Shown here: positions 41,675-50,599 of the stretch, piece after piece
Numbering within the stretch: position 1 is the first letter of the stretch
Layout of the letters: each line of letters begins with the position of its first letter
DNA from: a virus
DNA length: 64,000 nt
Virus record (IMG/VR): IMGVR_UViG_3300046559_001153
Span: 124,001-188,000 of that record
Strand: one strand, 5' to 3'
Made by a program: the position numbers and the translations under genes
Notes under the pieces: generated by a model
Databases searched by the model: none
What the model saw: the letters and a program-made list of their open reading frames with translations, nothing else
Told to the model about the DNA's origin: nothing

Positions 41675-44600
41675 ATGTCAATCCTGTCTGGCTCCGGCAG
41701 CCTGCTCCAGCCGATGCGCCCTGCGGCCCACGAGGATGAGCCTGACAGCCTCACAGACATGTCCAAAGCGCGTCAAAGGCTGTTTGACCACACCTTGACG
41801 GCTGCGCAAGGCCTGGAGCCCCTGGCGAACTCCAAGCACACGTTAAAGCTGACCGACGTCCACTATTCTGGCCCGGACGAGTATTCTCTAAAGGACCAGA
41901 AGAAAGCCATTCTGACAGGTGACACGCTTGGCCGGACGCTGAAAGGCACATTCCAGCTTCTGGATAACGTCACAGGCCAGCTGGTCGACCAGAAACGGGT
42001 GACACTGGCTAACGTGCCTTACCGGACGGACCGTGGTACGTTCATCCACAATGGGACTGAATACGCCGTTCGAAATCAGATGCGGTTGTTGCCTGGTGTC
42101 TTTACCCGTATTCGAGGCAACGGCGAGATTGAAGCCCACACGAACGTTATGCCTGGGAAGGGGCTGAGCCACCGCTACTTTCTAGATCCTGACAAAGGCG
42201 TGTTCTACATTCGCGTAGCCCAGTCCAAGACGCCGCTAGTGTCGTTGCTCACCGCAATGGGCGTGACCCACCATCAATTGCGTGACGCCTGGGGCCCCGA
42301 GTTGGCCGCGACCAACTTGACGCATAACGATCCGGCTGACGTAAAGAAACTGGCCGGGAAATTTCTCCCGCGGATCCCCGAGAATCAGACCGAGGCGCAC
42401 ACGACTGAGCAACTGGTAAATGCCTTTCAGGCCATGGAGCTCGATCCGGAAGTCACTAAACGAACGCTCGGGCACCCATTTACCAATGTCGGACCGGAGA
42501 CCATTCTTCGAACGACACAGAAACTGCTTCAATTGCAAAAGGGCGAAGTTGAGCCCGACGATCGTGACCACCTGGCCTACCAGAAAATCATGGCGCCCGA
42601 GGATTTGTTCTCGGAACGGATTCGTCGCGATGCTGGCAACATTCGCCGTCAGCTGTTGTTCAAAGCCAGTCAGCGTGGCAATCTGCAGGGCATTGGTTCC
42701 CGACCGTTCCAGAAGCAATTGAACTCGGTCATCCTCACCAGCGGTGTCGGTACGGGTCTTGAGGAAACATCACCGCTCGAACTGCTGGACAAGATGTCAA
42801 CGATCACCAGCATGGGTGTCGGTGGACTACCAAGCACGACAGCCATTCCGTTGGAGTCCCGAGCCGTACAGCCAAGCCATCTCGGATTCATGGATCCACT
42901 GAAGACGCCCGAAAGCGAGGCGGCTGGCGTTATTCTGAATATCGCCGGACAGGTCCGTCGTAAGGCTGATGGGCAGCTCGCCAAACAATTCACCAATCTG
43001 CACACGGGGCAACTCGAGTGGCGTACCCCGCAGGACGTGGCTGATTCAGCCATCGCCTTCCCGGGTGAAATGGCCAAACCGGGCAAACGAATCATAGCCA
43101 TGTTGAATGGTAAGCTGCAGTATGTGTCCAAAGCCGATGTCAAATACGAGCTGCCGCATTTCGAACACGTCTTCAGCGACGTCACCAATCTGGTGCCGAT
43201 GAAGTCGGCTTTGAAGGGCCAGCGGGCAGTGATGGGTGCCCGTATGTTGACGCAAGCCCTGCCGCTCGAGAACCCCGAAGCCCCATTCGTTCAGTCGGCT
43301 GTTCCGGGAACGGGCGGGCAGAAGAGTTTTGACGAACACTTCGGTGGATTCATGGGTGCCGTGCGAGCCAAGCAGGGTGGTCAGGTCACTGCCGTATCGC
43401 CGGAAGCCATCACGGTCAAGCACGACGACGGAACGACGCAGAACTACGAGTTGTATGACTCGTTTCCGTTCAATCGCCGTAGCCGACTGCACAATACGCC
43501 AATGGTGCAACCGGGCCAGCGTGTCGGTCCGGACGATCTTCTGGCTAAGTCCAACTTCACCAACGACAACGGGGCAATCGCGATCGGCAAGAACGCCTAC
43601 ATCGGATACATGCCGTATGGAGCCGGCACCTACGAAGACGCCCAGCTGGTGTCGGAGAGCTTCGCCAAGAAACTGCGATCAGAACATTTGTACCAGCACG
43701 ACGCGACCTGGGGTGACGCACTCGATAAGAAAGGCAAAGCGCCATACGTGTCGCTGTTCCCGTCGAAGTTTGACCGAAAGCAGTTGGACACGATCGACGA
43801 GGATGGGGTCGTCAAGCCGGGCACGGTTGTTGATTACGGCCACCCACTCATTCTGCTGGCAAAGGGGCGAGAGCACTCGCAAAGCAAAGTGCATCGCAAG
43901 GGCCAGCTACAGCACACCGACGCGTCGGTGACCTGGTCGTACAACTCACCCGGTATCGTCCGCGACGTAGTGAAGACAGACAAAGGACCGATGGTCACTG
44001 TGACGTCTATGCGGTCGACACAGGAGTCAGACAAGTTGAGTGACCGATTCGGCGCCAAGGGTGTTATCGGCAAGATTCTGTCGGACGACTTGATGCCGCG
44101 TGACAGCACGGGTCGCCCATTCGACATGTTACTGAATCCGGCTGGTATCCCGTCGCGACTCAATCCGGTGAAGATCCACGAAGCCACACTCGGCAAGATT
44201 GCGGAAAAGACTGGCAAGCCGTACAAAATTGAGGATTTTTCGAACATTGCCGACCTGCGAGCCTTCGTCGAACAGGAAGCCCAGAAGCATGGCGTACCCG
44301 ACACAGAGACGGTCTTCGACCCAGGTACCAACAGATACATCCCCGGCGTGAAGACTGGCGTGCAGTGGATCATGAAGCTGCACCATATCGCCGAAGACAA
44401 AGAACAGGGTCGCGGTGCCTCGGGTGGTTACACACTCAGCGGTGTACCGGCCAAGGGTGGTGACGGTGAGTCAAGTAAGAAGCTGTCCATGGGGGAAACG
44501 AATGCCCTGTTGTCTCACGGTGCGTTGAATCTGCTGCGTGATTCGCAATTGTTACGAGGCCAGCGAAACGAACCATATTGGCTGGCCTTCATGCAGGGGC

Positions 44601-46093
44601 ACCGCCCGCCCGAGCCCGGTATCCCGCTTGTTTACGAGGAATTCATCAACGAATTGAAAGCTGCTGGGATCAACCCAGTTCGCAACGGGGCCAGCATGAA
44701 CGTCATGGCCTTGACGAACAAGGACATTGACCAGTTGTCGGGCGGCCGCGAATTGCAAAATGGGAACACGGTCAACTTTGACGGTGATCTGAGCCCGGTG
44801 GCCGGCGGCTTGTTCGATCCAGCTTTGACTGGCGGGCATATGGGCCGCCGATGGTCGCACGTAACGCTGGCCGACCCGATGCCCAATCCGGTGATGGAAG
44901 AGCCTATACGTAAACTGCTGGCCCTGACTAAGAACAAATTCGAAGGGGTTCTGGCTGGGACTGAATCGATCGGTTCGCACGGTACAGGACCGCAAGCTCT
45001 GTTCAAAGCCCTGCAGGGGATCAATCTGGACAAGGAGCTTTTGCTCGCCAGGATGCAGATCAAGTCGGGCAAGAAAACAGCCCGTGATGTGGCCGTTCGC
45101 AAACTAGGGTATCTCAAAGCAGCCAAGTCGCTGGGGATCCACCCGTCAGACTGGATGCTCGACAAAGCACCAATTCTTCCCCCCCTCTTTCGTCAGGTGG
45201 CGAAGATTTCCGATTCGGGCCAACCAATTATTTCCGATGCCAATTACCTTTACAAAGAGCTGATTGACGCGAATACGACGCTCAAGAAGCTGAAGGGGGT
45301 GGTGGGTGAAAACGTGGGTCAAGAACGCCTTGCGTTATATAACTCGTTCAAAGCAGTCACTGGCCTGGGCGACCCAAGCCATCCGAAACTGGTCGAGAAG
45401 GGAGTCAAAGGCCTGCTTGCCGGGATCTTCGGAAGTAGTCCCAAGTGGGGCTCAGTCCAGTCCCGATTACTCAGTACCCCTGTGGATATTGTTGGGCGTG
45501 CCACTGTACAGCCCAACGCCGACCTCGACATGGATTCCATTGGACTTCCCGAAGAACGAGCCTGGACCGTCTACAAAAACTTCATAGTCCGTCGCCTTAA
45601 ACGCCAAGGCATGCCGTTGACGAATGCCCTGCAGGCTCACAAGGATCAGACCCCGCTGGCGAAGAAAGCCCTGCTTGATGAGCTGGAGACGCGACCAGTT
45701 ATCTACAGCCGGGCGCCCATCCATCATAAGTACGGGATCATGGCCGCTTGGCCGCAGCTGGTGAAAGGTAACGCCGTTCACTTGTCACCGCTGGTGACGG
45801 TTGGATTTGGTGCGGACTTTGATGGCGATCAGATGAACTACCATGTGCCTGTGAGTGATGCGGAAGTGCAGGACGCTGTCGAGCGAATGCTGCCGTCTCG
45901 CAATTTGATCAGCCCGGCCGACTTTCGAACGCCCATGTTCATGCCACGGCACGAAATGCTAATGGGATTGTTCGAATCAACCAGACCGGATAGAATTGGT
46001 CGAAGTATCACATTTCGCAATAAGCAAGACGCTATTGCCGCTTATCGACGCGGAGAGTTGACCGTGCAGGATTCGGTGACAATTCTCCATTGA
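41675..46093 (+). CDS. Fused RNA polymerase beta + N-terminal half of beta' (1472 aa)
   Basis: A single protein carries beta then beta'. Beta landmarks: HLGFMDPLKTPES (residues 402-414, cf. HYGRICPIETPEG), KLSDRFGAKGVIGK (about 787-800, catalytic-site Lys K795), LNPAGIPSRLNP (switch/active-site loop) and MGETNALLSHGA. From about residue 1010 the sequence is beta': GLFDPALTG ... RRWSHVTLADPM, LLSTPVDIVGRATV, RAPIHHKYGIMAAWP and the Mg-binding DFDGD with D1381, D1383, D1385. It stops about 87 residues later, after AYRRGELTVQD, without bridge helix or trigger loop; these are in the gene at 52732. Function: catalytic core of a phage multisubunit RNA polymerase. Confidence 0.93.
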   Translation: MSILSGSGSLLQPMRPAAHEDEPDSLTDMSKARQRLFDHTLTAAQGLEPLANSKHTLKLTDVHYSGPDEYSLKDQKKAILTGDTLGRTLKGTFQLLDNVTGQLVDQKRVTLANVPYRTDRGTFIHNGTEYAVRNQMRLLPGVFTRIRGNGEIEAHTNVMPGKGLSHRYFLDPDKGVFYIRVAQSKTPLVSLLTAMGVTHHQLRDAWGPELAATNLTHNDPADVKKLAGKFLPRIPENQTEAHTTEQLVNAFQAMELDPEVTKRTLGHPFTNVGPETILRTTQKLLQLQKGEVEPDDRDHLAYQKIMAPEDLFSERIRRDAGNIRRQLLFKASQRGNLQGIGSRPFQKQLNSVILTSGVGTGLEETSPLELLDKMSTITSMGVGGLPSTTAIPLESRAVQPSHLGFMDPLKTPESEAAGVILNIAGQVRRKADGQLAKQFTNLHTGQLEWRTPQDVADSAIAFPGEMAKPGKRIIAMLNGKLQYVSKADVKYELPHFEHVFSDVTNLVPMKSALKGQRAVMGARMLTQALPLENPEAPFVQSAVPGTGGQKSFDEHFGGFMGAVRAKQGGQVTAVSPEAITVKHDDGTTQNYELYDSFPFNRRSRLHNTPMVQPGQRVGPDDLLAKSNFTNDNGAIAIGKNAYIGYMPYGAGTYEDAQLVSESFAKKLRSEHLYQHDATWGDALDKKGKAPYVSLFPSKFDRKQLDTIDEDGVVKPGTVVDYGHPLILLAKGREHSQSKVHRKGQLQHTDASVTWSYNSPGIVRDVVKTDKGPMVTVTSMRSTQESDKLSDRFGAKGVIGKILSDDLMPRDSTGRPFDMLLNPAGIPSRLNPVKIHEATLGKIAEKTGKPYKIEDFSNIADLRAFVEQEAQKHGVPDTETVFDPGTNRYIPGVKTGVQWIMKLHHIAEDKEQGRGASGGYTLSGVPAKGGDGESSKKLSMGETNALLSHGALNLLRDSQLLRGQRNEPYWLAFMQGHRPPEPGIPLVYEEFINELKAAGINPVRNGASMNVMALTNKDIDQLSGGRELQNGNTVNFDGDLSPVAGGLFDPALTGGHMGRRWSHVTLADPMPNPVMEEPIRKLLALTKNKFEGVLAGTESIGSHGTGPQALFKALQGINLDKELLLARMQIKSGKKTARDVAVRKLGYLKAAKSLGIHPSDWMLDKAPILPPLFRQVAKISDSGQPIISDANYLYKELIDANTTLKKLKGVVGENVGQERLALYNSFKAVTGLGDPSHPKLVEKGVKGLLAGIFGSSPKWGSVQSRLLSTPVDIVGRATVQPNADLDMDSIGLPEERAWTVYKNFIVRRLKRQGMPLTNALQAHKDQTPLAKKALLDELETRPVIYSRAPIHHKYGIMAAWPQLVKGNAVHLSPLVTVGFGADFDGDQMNYHVPVSDAEVQDAVERMLPSRNLISPADFRTPMFMPRHEMLMGLFESTRPDRIGRSITFRNKQDAIAAYRRGELTVQDSVTILH

Positions 46094-46105
46094 GGGGGGA
46101 GTTGT

Positions 46106-46678
46106 ATGACTCGACGCAAAATTTGCACATACTGCGGTAAATTGAAAGCGACTAGCGCGTACGGTAAAAAAGGCGCTGGGCTTAATCATCATTGCAAAGA
46201 TTGTGACAGCATCAAGCAACAAGCTTTCGCAAAAACCCCCCACGGCCGAGCGGTTAAAGCTTGGAATTTGATCAAGTATCGTGTCAGAAACCCGTACGGG
46301 AAAAATAAGACGTATGTTGGTGTTGAACTCCGGATGACTCGCGACGAATTCATGACCTGGGCTGTTCCGGCTTATACCGCATGGGTTACTGATGGAAATC
46401 TGATTGAATCGGCTTCTGTGGATCGAAAAGAAGACGGGCATTACGCGATCGGAAATCTTCAGATCATTTCTCGGGTTGAAAACGCCAAAAAGCAAAAACG
46501 TAATAAAAACGTACACGCTCCGGCCGGCCACGCGTGGTGCCCTAGCTGTGTCCAGTACAAATTGAAATGTGAGTTCTACACGGACAAGGCTAGTTGGAAT
46601 GGCGTAAGTTGCCGTTGCCGACAATGTCACAACCAATATCACCGCAATTATTACAGACAGCGACAATTATCTAAATGA
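46106..46678 (+). CDS. HNH homing-endonuclease-like protein
   Basis: 190 residues, starting 12 bases after the truncated RNAP gene. An N-terminal Cys knuckle ICTYCGKLKATSAYG ... HHCKDC, the HNH core ESASVDRKEDGHYAIGNLQI with ISRVENAKKQ, and a second knuckle CPSCVQYKLKCEF ... CRQC. More AT-rich than its neighbours, as expected of a mobile gene. It sits exactly at the break in beta', so it is the prime suspect for splitting the gene. Confidence 0.82.
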   Translation: MTRRKICTYCGKLKATSAYGKKGAGLNHHCKDCDSIKQQAFAKTPHGRAVKAWNLIKYRVRNPYGKNKTYVGVELRMTRDEFMTWAVPAYTAWVTDGNLIESASVDRKEDGHYAIGNLQIISRVENAKKQKRNKNVHAPAGHAWCPSCVQYKLKCEFYTDKASWNGVSCRCRQCHNQYHRNYYRQRQLSK

Positions 46679-46814
46679 CGTAAGTCCGAAGCCTGCCGTG
46701 AATTACAGCCAGCCCCGAAAATTCCTCCCGATTATTTGGAATTTCGTCTATGGGATCAGCCCTTGATATGGTCTATTTGCTGGGTGGCTGACAACCTAGA
46801 AGGGCTGGTATGCG

Positions 46815-47312
46815 ATGACTGACGCCGAATATCTAGTACAGGCGTATCTTCTGGCTCGCGATCAATCACCTGACCCCCGCACGCAAAACGCAGCGCTGCT
46901 GGTTGAACCTGGCGGCGATGTGGTTTGCCAAGCTGTGAACAAATTTCCCCCCGGAGTCGTCGTATCGGCTGACAGGTGGGAACGCCCACTCAAGTATGAG
47001 TACGTCGAGTGCGCGGAACGCAACTCGATTTATGAGTGCGCGAGACTGGGGATTAAGACCAGTGACCTGGTGATGTACGCGGCCTGGGCCTCGTGCGCTA
47101 ATTGTGCCCGAGCGATCATCCAGGCCGGCATCAAACTGCTGGTGACCCACCGACCGGCTGACGCTGACAACGGTACGTGGGGTGACATCATCGCGAGAGC
47201 TGATGGCATGATGCGTGAGGCGGGGGTTGAACTTCGCTTCGTTACTGAAAGATTGTTTACTCATGATGACGAATTTTTTGTTCGTCGAAACGGAAAGGCA
47301 ATGAAGCCGTGA
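46815..47312 (+). CDS. dCMP/cytidine deaminase-family protein
   Basis: 165 residues. Zinc site C66-A-E68 (CAE as in cytidine deaminases; dCMP deaminases have HAE) with SC94-x-x-C97. The proton shuttle is E68. dCMP deaminases make dUMP for dTMP supply; the exact substrate is unproved. Preceded by a 136-base gap without a gene. Overlaps the next gene as GTGA. Confidence 0.78.
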   Translation: MTDAEYLVQAYLLARDQSPDPRTQNAALLVEPGGDVVCQAVNKFPPGVVVSADRWERPLKYEYVECAERNSIYECARLGIKTSDLVMYAAWASCANCARAIIQAGIKLLVTHRPADADNGTWGDIIARADGMMREAGVELRFVTERLFTHDDEFFVRRNGKAMKP

Positions 47313-47686
47313 CGTCAAAGAGAATGAAGTTCAAAACGGGTGCAGTGCGGAGTTCAGATGCGGCGGGAGTGAGATACGATCTGGTTTCACCGATTGGCCT
47401 ACGACGACTGGCCGAGACATACGCAGAGGGAGCAGAGAAATATGGTGTGGGTAACTGGCTGAAAGGATTTCCGGCCAGCGACCTGCTGAATCACCTGATG
47501 AAGCATATCGATCAGTGGCGATCGGGGGACAAGACTGAAGACCACTTGGCGCATGCGACTTGGGGTTTGTTCACTCTGATGCATTTCGAAGAAACCCGAC
47601 CGGATCTGTTCGATTTACAGAAGTGGATTCCAGAACAGAAAAGGACGAAACGAAAAAGAACAAAACGACCGGCGAAGAAAGTTTAG
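47309..47686 (+). CDS. dATP/dGTP diphosphohydrolase N-terminal-like (DUF5664, MazG-related)
   Basis: 125 residues, GTG start coupled to the deaminase. YDLVSPIGLRRLAETYAEGA, EKYG-x-GNW, SDLLNHLMKHIDQWRSGD and DHLAHATWGLFTLMHFEE follow the DUF5664/dATP-dGTP diphosphohydrolase pattern; the helices provide acidic metal ligands. It would trim nucleotide pools. With the PurA-like gene it recalls MazZ plus PurZ of 2-aminoadenine phages, but that is speculative. The tail is very basic. Confidence 0.72.
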   Translation: MTSKRMKFKTGAVRSSDAAGVRYDLVSPIGLRRLAETYAEGAEKYGVGNWLKGFPASDLLNHLMKHIDQWRSGDKTEDHLAHATWGLFTLMHFEETRPDLFDLQKWIPEQKRTKRKRTKRPAKKV

Positions 47687-47735
47687 ATGTCAGAAGTTTA
47701 AGTACGTTTTTCTTACATGGACCAGGAAGGCAAAA

Positions 47736-47930
47736 ATGCCACGCAAGCTCAAGGACGAACTGCGAAGACTCCCGGTTAAATCGCAATCACGGAAGGGTAA
47801 ACGATCGTCGGAGGATGCCGACAAGTCTCTCCAAGTTCTAACTGCCGGCCCCCTGACCGACGGTTCAATCGATGACGGTGATGACGATCAGGCTGGAGAA
47901 GCTGACGGAATTTCAACAGTCGAAACCTAA
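47736..47930 (+). CDS. Small hypothetical protein (64 aa)
   Basis: The basic first half (PRKLKDELRRLPVKSQSRKGKR) and acidic second half (DDGDDDQAGEADG) suggest a disordered, charge-segregated peptide. Function unknown. Confidence 0.5.
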   Translation: MPRKLKDELRRLPVKSQSRKGKRSSEDADKSLQVLTAGPLTDGSIDDGDDDQAGEADGISTVET

Positions 47931-47946
47931 CCCGAGGGAACGGTAA

Positions 47947-48813
47947 ATGCCAAAAAAGCGAGCCAGTAAGAAACAACCGATTAACAATCTGGTCGTCATC
48001 AGCGACACGCACTGCGGGTGTGGGCTGGCGATCATGCCAGGCCCGGTCAAACTTGACCAGGCAAATGTTGTCCATCCATCACCACTGCAGAAGATCATCA
48101 AAGGCCACTGGGACGAGTTCTGGGGCCAGCACGTGCCCGACGCGACTCATGGCGAACCGTACGCCGTTGTTCACAACGGCGATTGCATTGACGGTGTCCA
48201 TCACAACTCGACGACGCAGATCACGCACAATCTGGCCACACAGGCTCAGATGGCAATTGATCTGATGAGACCGATCGTCGATGGCTGTGATGGGCGTTAC
48301 TACCACATCCGCGGGACTGAGGCCCATGTGGGGAAGTCTGCGGAGAAGGAAGAAGAAGTGGCCAAGGCGTTGGGGGCAATTCCCAACGAGGACGGCCTGT
48401 TCGCTCGATACGACCTGTGGACGATGGTCGGCACCGGGCTGGTTCACCTGTTGCACCACATTGGGACGACAGGTAGTCAGGCGTACGAGTCGACGGCCAT
48501 CCACAAGGAGCTTGTCGAGTCGTTCACTGAGGCTGGACGATGGGGACGACGCCCACCAGACATCATCGTTCGCAGCCACCGTCATCGAGCAATCGAGACG
48601 AACATTCCCACGCACAACGGCAAAGCTCGTGCTGTTGTGACTGCCTGTTGGCAGGGCAAGACGCCGTTCGTGTGGAAAATTCCTGGCGGCCGAATCAGTA
48701 CCCCTCAGTTTGGCGGGCTCGTGATCCGGTACGCGAGAGATTCGAACGTGCTGTTCATTCGTGAACGCATCTGGTCCATTGCCCCATCTGCCACGGAGAT
48801 CATTGAACTATGA
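47947..48813 (+). CDS. Calcineurin-like metallophosphoesterase
   Basis: 288 residues. Motif order DxH/GDxxD/GNxE/H is visible with variants: VVISDTHCG, HNGDCIDG, RGTEAHVG, LLHHIG and RSHRHR. These ligate two metals. Substrates range from phosphoproteins and dinucleotides to DNA. The basic leader may bind nucleic acid. Function in the phage not determined. Confidence 0.82.
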   Translation: MPKKRASKKQPINNLVVISDTHCGCGLAIMPGPVKLDQANVVHPSPLQKIIKGHWDEFWGQHVPDATHGEPYAVVHNGDCIDGVHHNSTTQITHNLATQAQMAIDLMRPIVDGCDGRYYHIRGTEAHVGKSAEKEEEVAKALGAIPNEDGLFARYDLWTMVGTGLVHLLHHIGTTGSQAYESTAIHKELVESFTEAGRWGRRPPDIIVRSHRHRAIETNIPTHNGKARAVVTACWQGKTPFVWKIPGGRISTPQFGGLVIRYARDSNVLFIRERIWSIAPSATEIIEL

Positions 48814-49115
48814 CGACAAACAGCGAAATCACTTTAGACCAACTGGTCAGCGAGATGAATCGCCTGACCGCATCAAAGAAAGACAACGACGGAGGTTTTA
48901 CTTCGAAGGAGCTTCGAATCAGTTCAGGTTACAGCCTGCGTAAAGCGAACGCGGTGCTCCGACAGATTATCGAGAGCGGGTTGGTCACTGTCAGACGAAG
49001 TCCGCGAAAAAACATTGTCGGGGAGGACTCCATGGTTCCTGTGTATTTCCCCACAGAAAAGCTTATCAGACTGAGTAAAAAGAAGGTGCAGAAGAAACAA
49101 AAACAAGCTAAATAA
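48810..49115 (+). CDS. Small winged-helix DNA-binding-like protein (101 aa)
   Basis: ATGA overlap with the phosphoesterase gene. FTSKELRISSGYSLRKANAVLRQI-type helix-turn-helix (residues about 30-55), then IESGLVTVRRSPRK as a possible wing and a Lys-rich tail. Could be a transcription regulator; the target is unknown. Followed by a terminator. Confidence 0.65.
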   Translation: MTTNSEITLDQLVSEMNRLTASKKDNDGGFTSKELRISSGYSLRKANAVLRQIIESGLVTVRRSPRKNIVGEDSMVPVYFPTEKLIRLSKKKVQKKQKQAK

Positions 49116-49142
49116 CCAGCGTTTTCAAGGCATAAACCTTGT

Positions 49143-49176
49143 ATGGGCGGCACTTCGGTGTCGCCCATTTTCTTTT
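49143..49176 (+). terminator. Strong intrinsic terminator
   Basis: 11-bp stem ATGGGCGGCAC (49143-49153) / GTGTCGCCCAT (49158-49168) with one G-T pair, TTCG tetraloop, and TTTCTTTT tail. Confidence 0.92.
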
Positions 49177-49200
49177 GTATCCCGCTAAAAGGACACACAC

Positions 49201-49677
49201 ATGCCCCTATTCAGAATGACGTACGCCGACCAATTCAAACGGCGCCCGGATGGTGAAGTCGTGAACGAGCGACGGCCGCACATTATCCCAACAAGTCCCG
49301 AAGCGGCTGATTTTCTCGTGAGAGCTCGAACAGACAACAGATGTTTTCGGTCGTTGATCGGCCCCATGTCGCTGGGCGGCCTGGGAGAAGCTAATGTCGG
49401 TGGGGTGTGGGTTCCCTCACTTCGGTATTTGCCGGTCGAGGCCCAGGAGCCCAACTTCGAGATCAATCTGGTCGAGATGACGGTTAAGCTCGAGCGACGC
49501 ATGGACCAGTACGAACGAACGAGGCTGGTCACACTCGAGTTGGAAACGGATCTTGACCCGGACACGCTGTTCGATCGCGTCAACTGTTTGAATACTGCAA
49601 CGCTCTATTCGAAATCGGGTCAGTTGCTCGGTGAAGTCTTACGTGTGAAAGACGATCCGCTTGAGGTGTCAGCATGA
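49201..49677 (+). CDS. Hypothetical protein (158 aa)
   Basis: The segment NFEINLVEMTVKLERRMDQY reads as a structured alpha/beta block. ATGA overlap with the alpha-CTD-like gene suggests joint expression. No family recognised. Confidence 0.58.
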   Translation: MPLFRMTYADQFKRRPDGEVVNERRPHIIPTSPEAADFLVRARTDNRCFRSLIGPMSLGGLGEANVGGVWVPSLRYLPVEAQEPNFEINLVEMTVKLERRMDQYERTRLVTLELETDLDPDTLFDRVNCLNTATLYSKSGQLLGEVLRVKDDPLEVSA

Positions 49678-50069
49678 CCGGCGCAAAGGCCAGACTATTG
49701 GCGACATGGCACGAGGCTCAGGCCAAAATGTTACGTGATATGGCTGTTGTTCTTGACCAGCATGAACCGGCAATCGCTGTGCCTCGGGTTATGAGCGATT
49801 TTTCTGGTCTAAACAAAATGACACGAACCAAGGTCGAGAAATTGGAGAAGTCGATCGAAGAATTGTGCGAAATGAGCATACCGGATTTGTTAATGATCCG
49901 AGGTTTCGGATTCTGGACAGTCGAATATATCCGCCGGTTTCTCAAAGACCTCGGTTTGTCGCTCCGAGGCGACCCTGGCGGTTACATTGATCCAGAGGCA
50001 TACTCACGATTGCGCGGTGAGGCGATAGCCGTCAGAGACTACCAGAAGAAATTGGCTGGCCCGGAATAA
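49674..50069 (+). CDS. RNA polymerase alpha-CTD-like helix-hairpin-helix protein
   Basis: 131 residues. The C-terminal half (about residues 60-110) has SIEELCEMSIPDLLMIRGFG followed by YIRRFLKDLGLSLRGD, closely resembling alpha-CTD ([30 protein letters not shown]), the domain that binds promoter UP elements and activators. The N-terminal half is helical and might bind the core enzyme. No full alpha subunit is present. Its site between the two RNAP halves supports a role in the phage polymerase. The stop codon lies in the following hairpin. Confidence 0.65.
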   Translation: MTGAKARLLATWHEAQAKMLRDMAVVLDQHEPAIAVPRVMSDFSGLNKMTRTKVEKLEKSIEELCEMSIPDLLMIRGFGFWTVEYIRRFLKDLGLSLRGDPGGYIDPEAYSRLRGEAIAVRDYQKKLAGPE

Positions 50070-50085
50070 TCCGGGCCATTTTCGT
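50058..50085 (+). terminator. Intrinsic terminator overlapping a stop codon
   Basis: 8-bp stem GGCCCGGA (50058-50065) / TCCGGGCC (50070-50077), loop ATAA that contains the TAA stop of the preceding gene, then ATTTTCG. Confidence 0.8.
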
Positions 50086-50112
50086 TCCTGTAACTAATTG
50101 AAAGGATTTCAA

Positions 50113-50316
50113 ATGGTTTCCAGTGATCGTCTCCGTCCGAGCTTGGCCAAACGACTCCATCGCCTGGACGACGAAGAAGACAAGATTTCGCGACAGACAC
50201 TGACAGCTCAAAATTTGCGGCGTCTGTGCCGCATCCGTTTGTGTCGGGAACGCGTGATTGAGTATCTCGATGCATTCGACATGATGCGAATCAACGCAGT
50301 CTACAGCCCGGTCTAA
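50113..50316 (+). CDS. Small basic helical protein (67 aa)
   Basis: Shine-Dalgarno GAAAGG before ATG 50113. Arg/Leu-rich helices (LRRLCRIRLCRERVIEYLD). A nucleic-acid or protein-binding role is possible. Confidence 0.6.
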   Translation: MVSSDRLRPSLAKRLHRLDDEEDKISRQTLTAQNLRRLCRIRLCRERVIEYLDAFDMMRINAVYSPV

Positions 50317-50324
50317 CCGGGCTG
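50304..50324 (+). terminator. Hairpin over a stop codon
   Basis: 8-bp stem CAGCCCGG (50304-50311) / CCGGGCTG (50317-50324), loop TCTAA with the TAA stop of the preceding gene. No T-run; a C9 tract follows at 50331-50339. Weak as an intrinsic terminator. Confidence 0.5.
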
Positions 50325-50356
50325 CTTCATCCCCCCCCCGCTTAAAAGGTGTAAAG

Positions 50357-50599
50357 ATGACCAAACAAATTGATTTGACTGACGGATGGGCTCGGGAAGA
50401 TCAACGGTTTCGCGATCTGGCTTTGGGGCGATCGAAATTACGATCGATTATGGACATACCGGCAGCGTCGCCGAAATCGCCATGTTTTGACATACGTCGC
50501 AGAACAGTTTTAGCGATTCGTCATGGTCTGGTTGTGATGCTCCACGCTGACCTTGTCGACGACAAATACGACGGGAGTAGCCATGAAGAAACCGACTAA
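50357..50599 (+). CDS. Hypothetical protein (80 aa)
   Basis: Shine-Dalgarno AAAGG before ATG 50357. Contains CFDIRRRTVLAIRHGLVVML and an acidic end. Overlaps the next gene by 17 bases. Confidence 0.58.
   Translation: MTKQIDLTDGWAREDQRFRDLALGRSKLRSIMDIPAASPKSPCFDIRRRTVLAIRHGLVVMLHADLVDDKYDGSSHEETD

Noticed and set aside
46094-46814. Group I intron carrying the HNH gene inside the RNAP gene
   Set aside because: The next beta' residues are not found immediately after the HNH gene; they resume 6 kb later in a separate gene with its own start, so splicing cannot join the parts locally.
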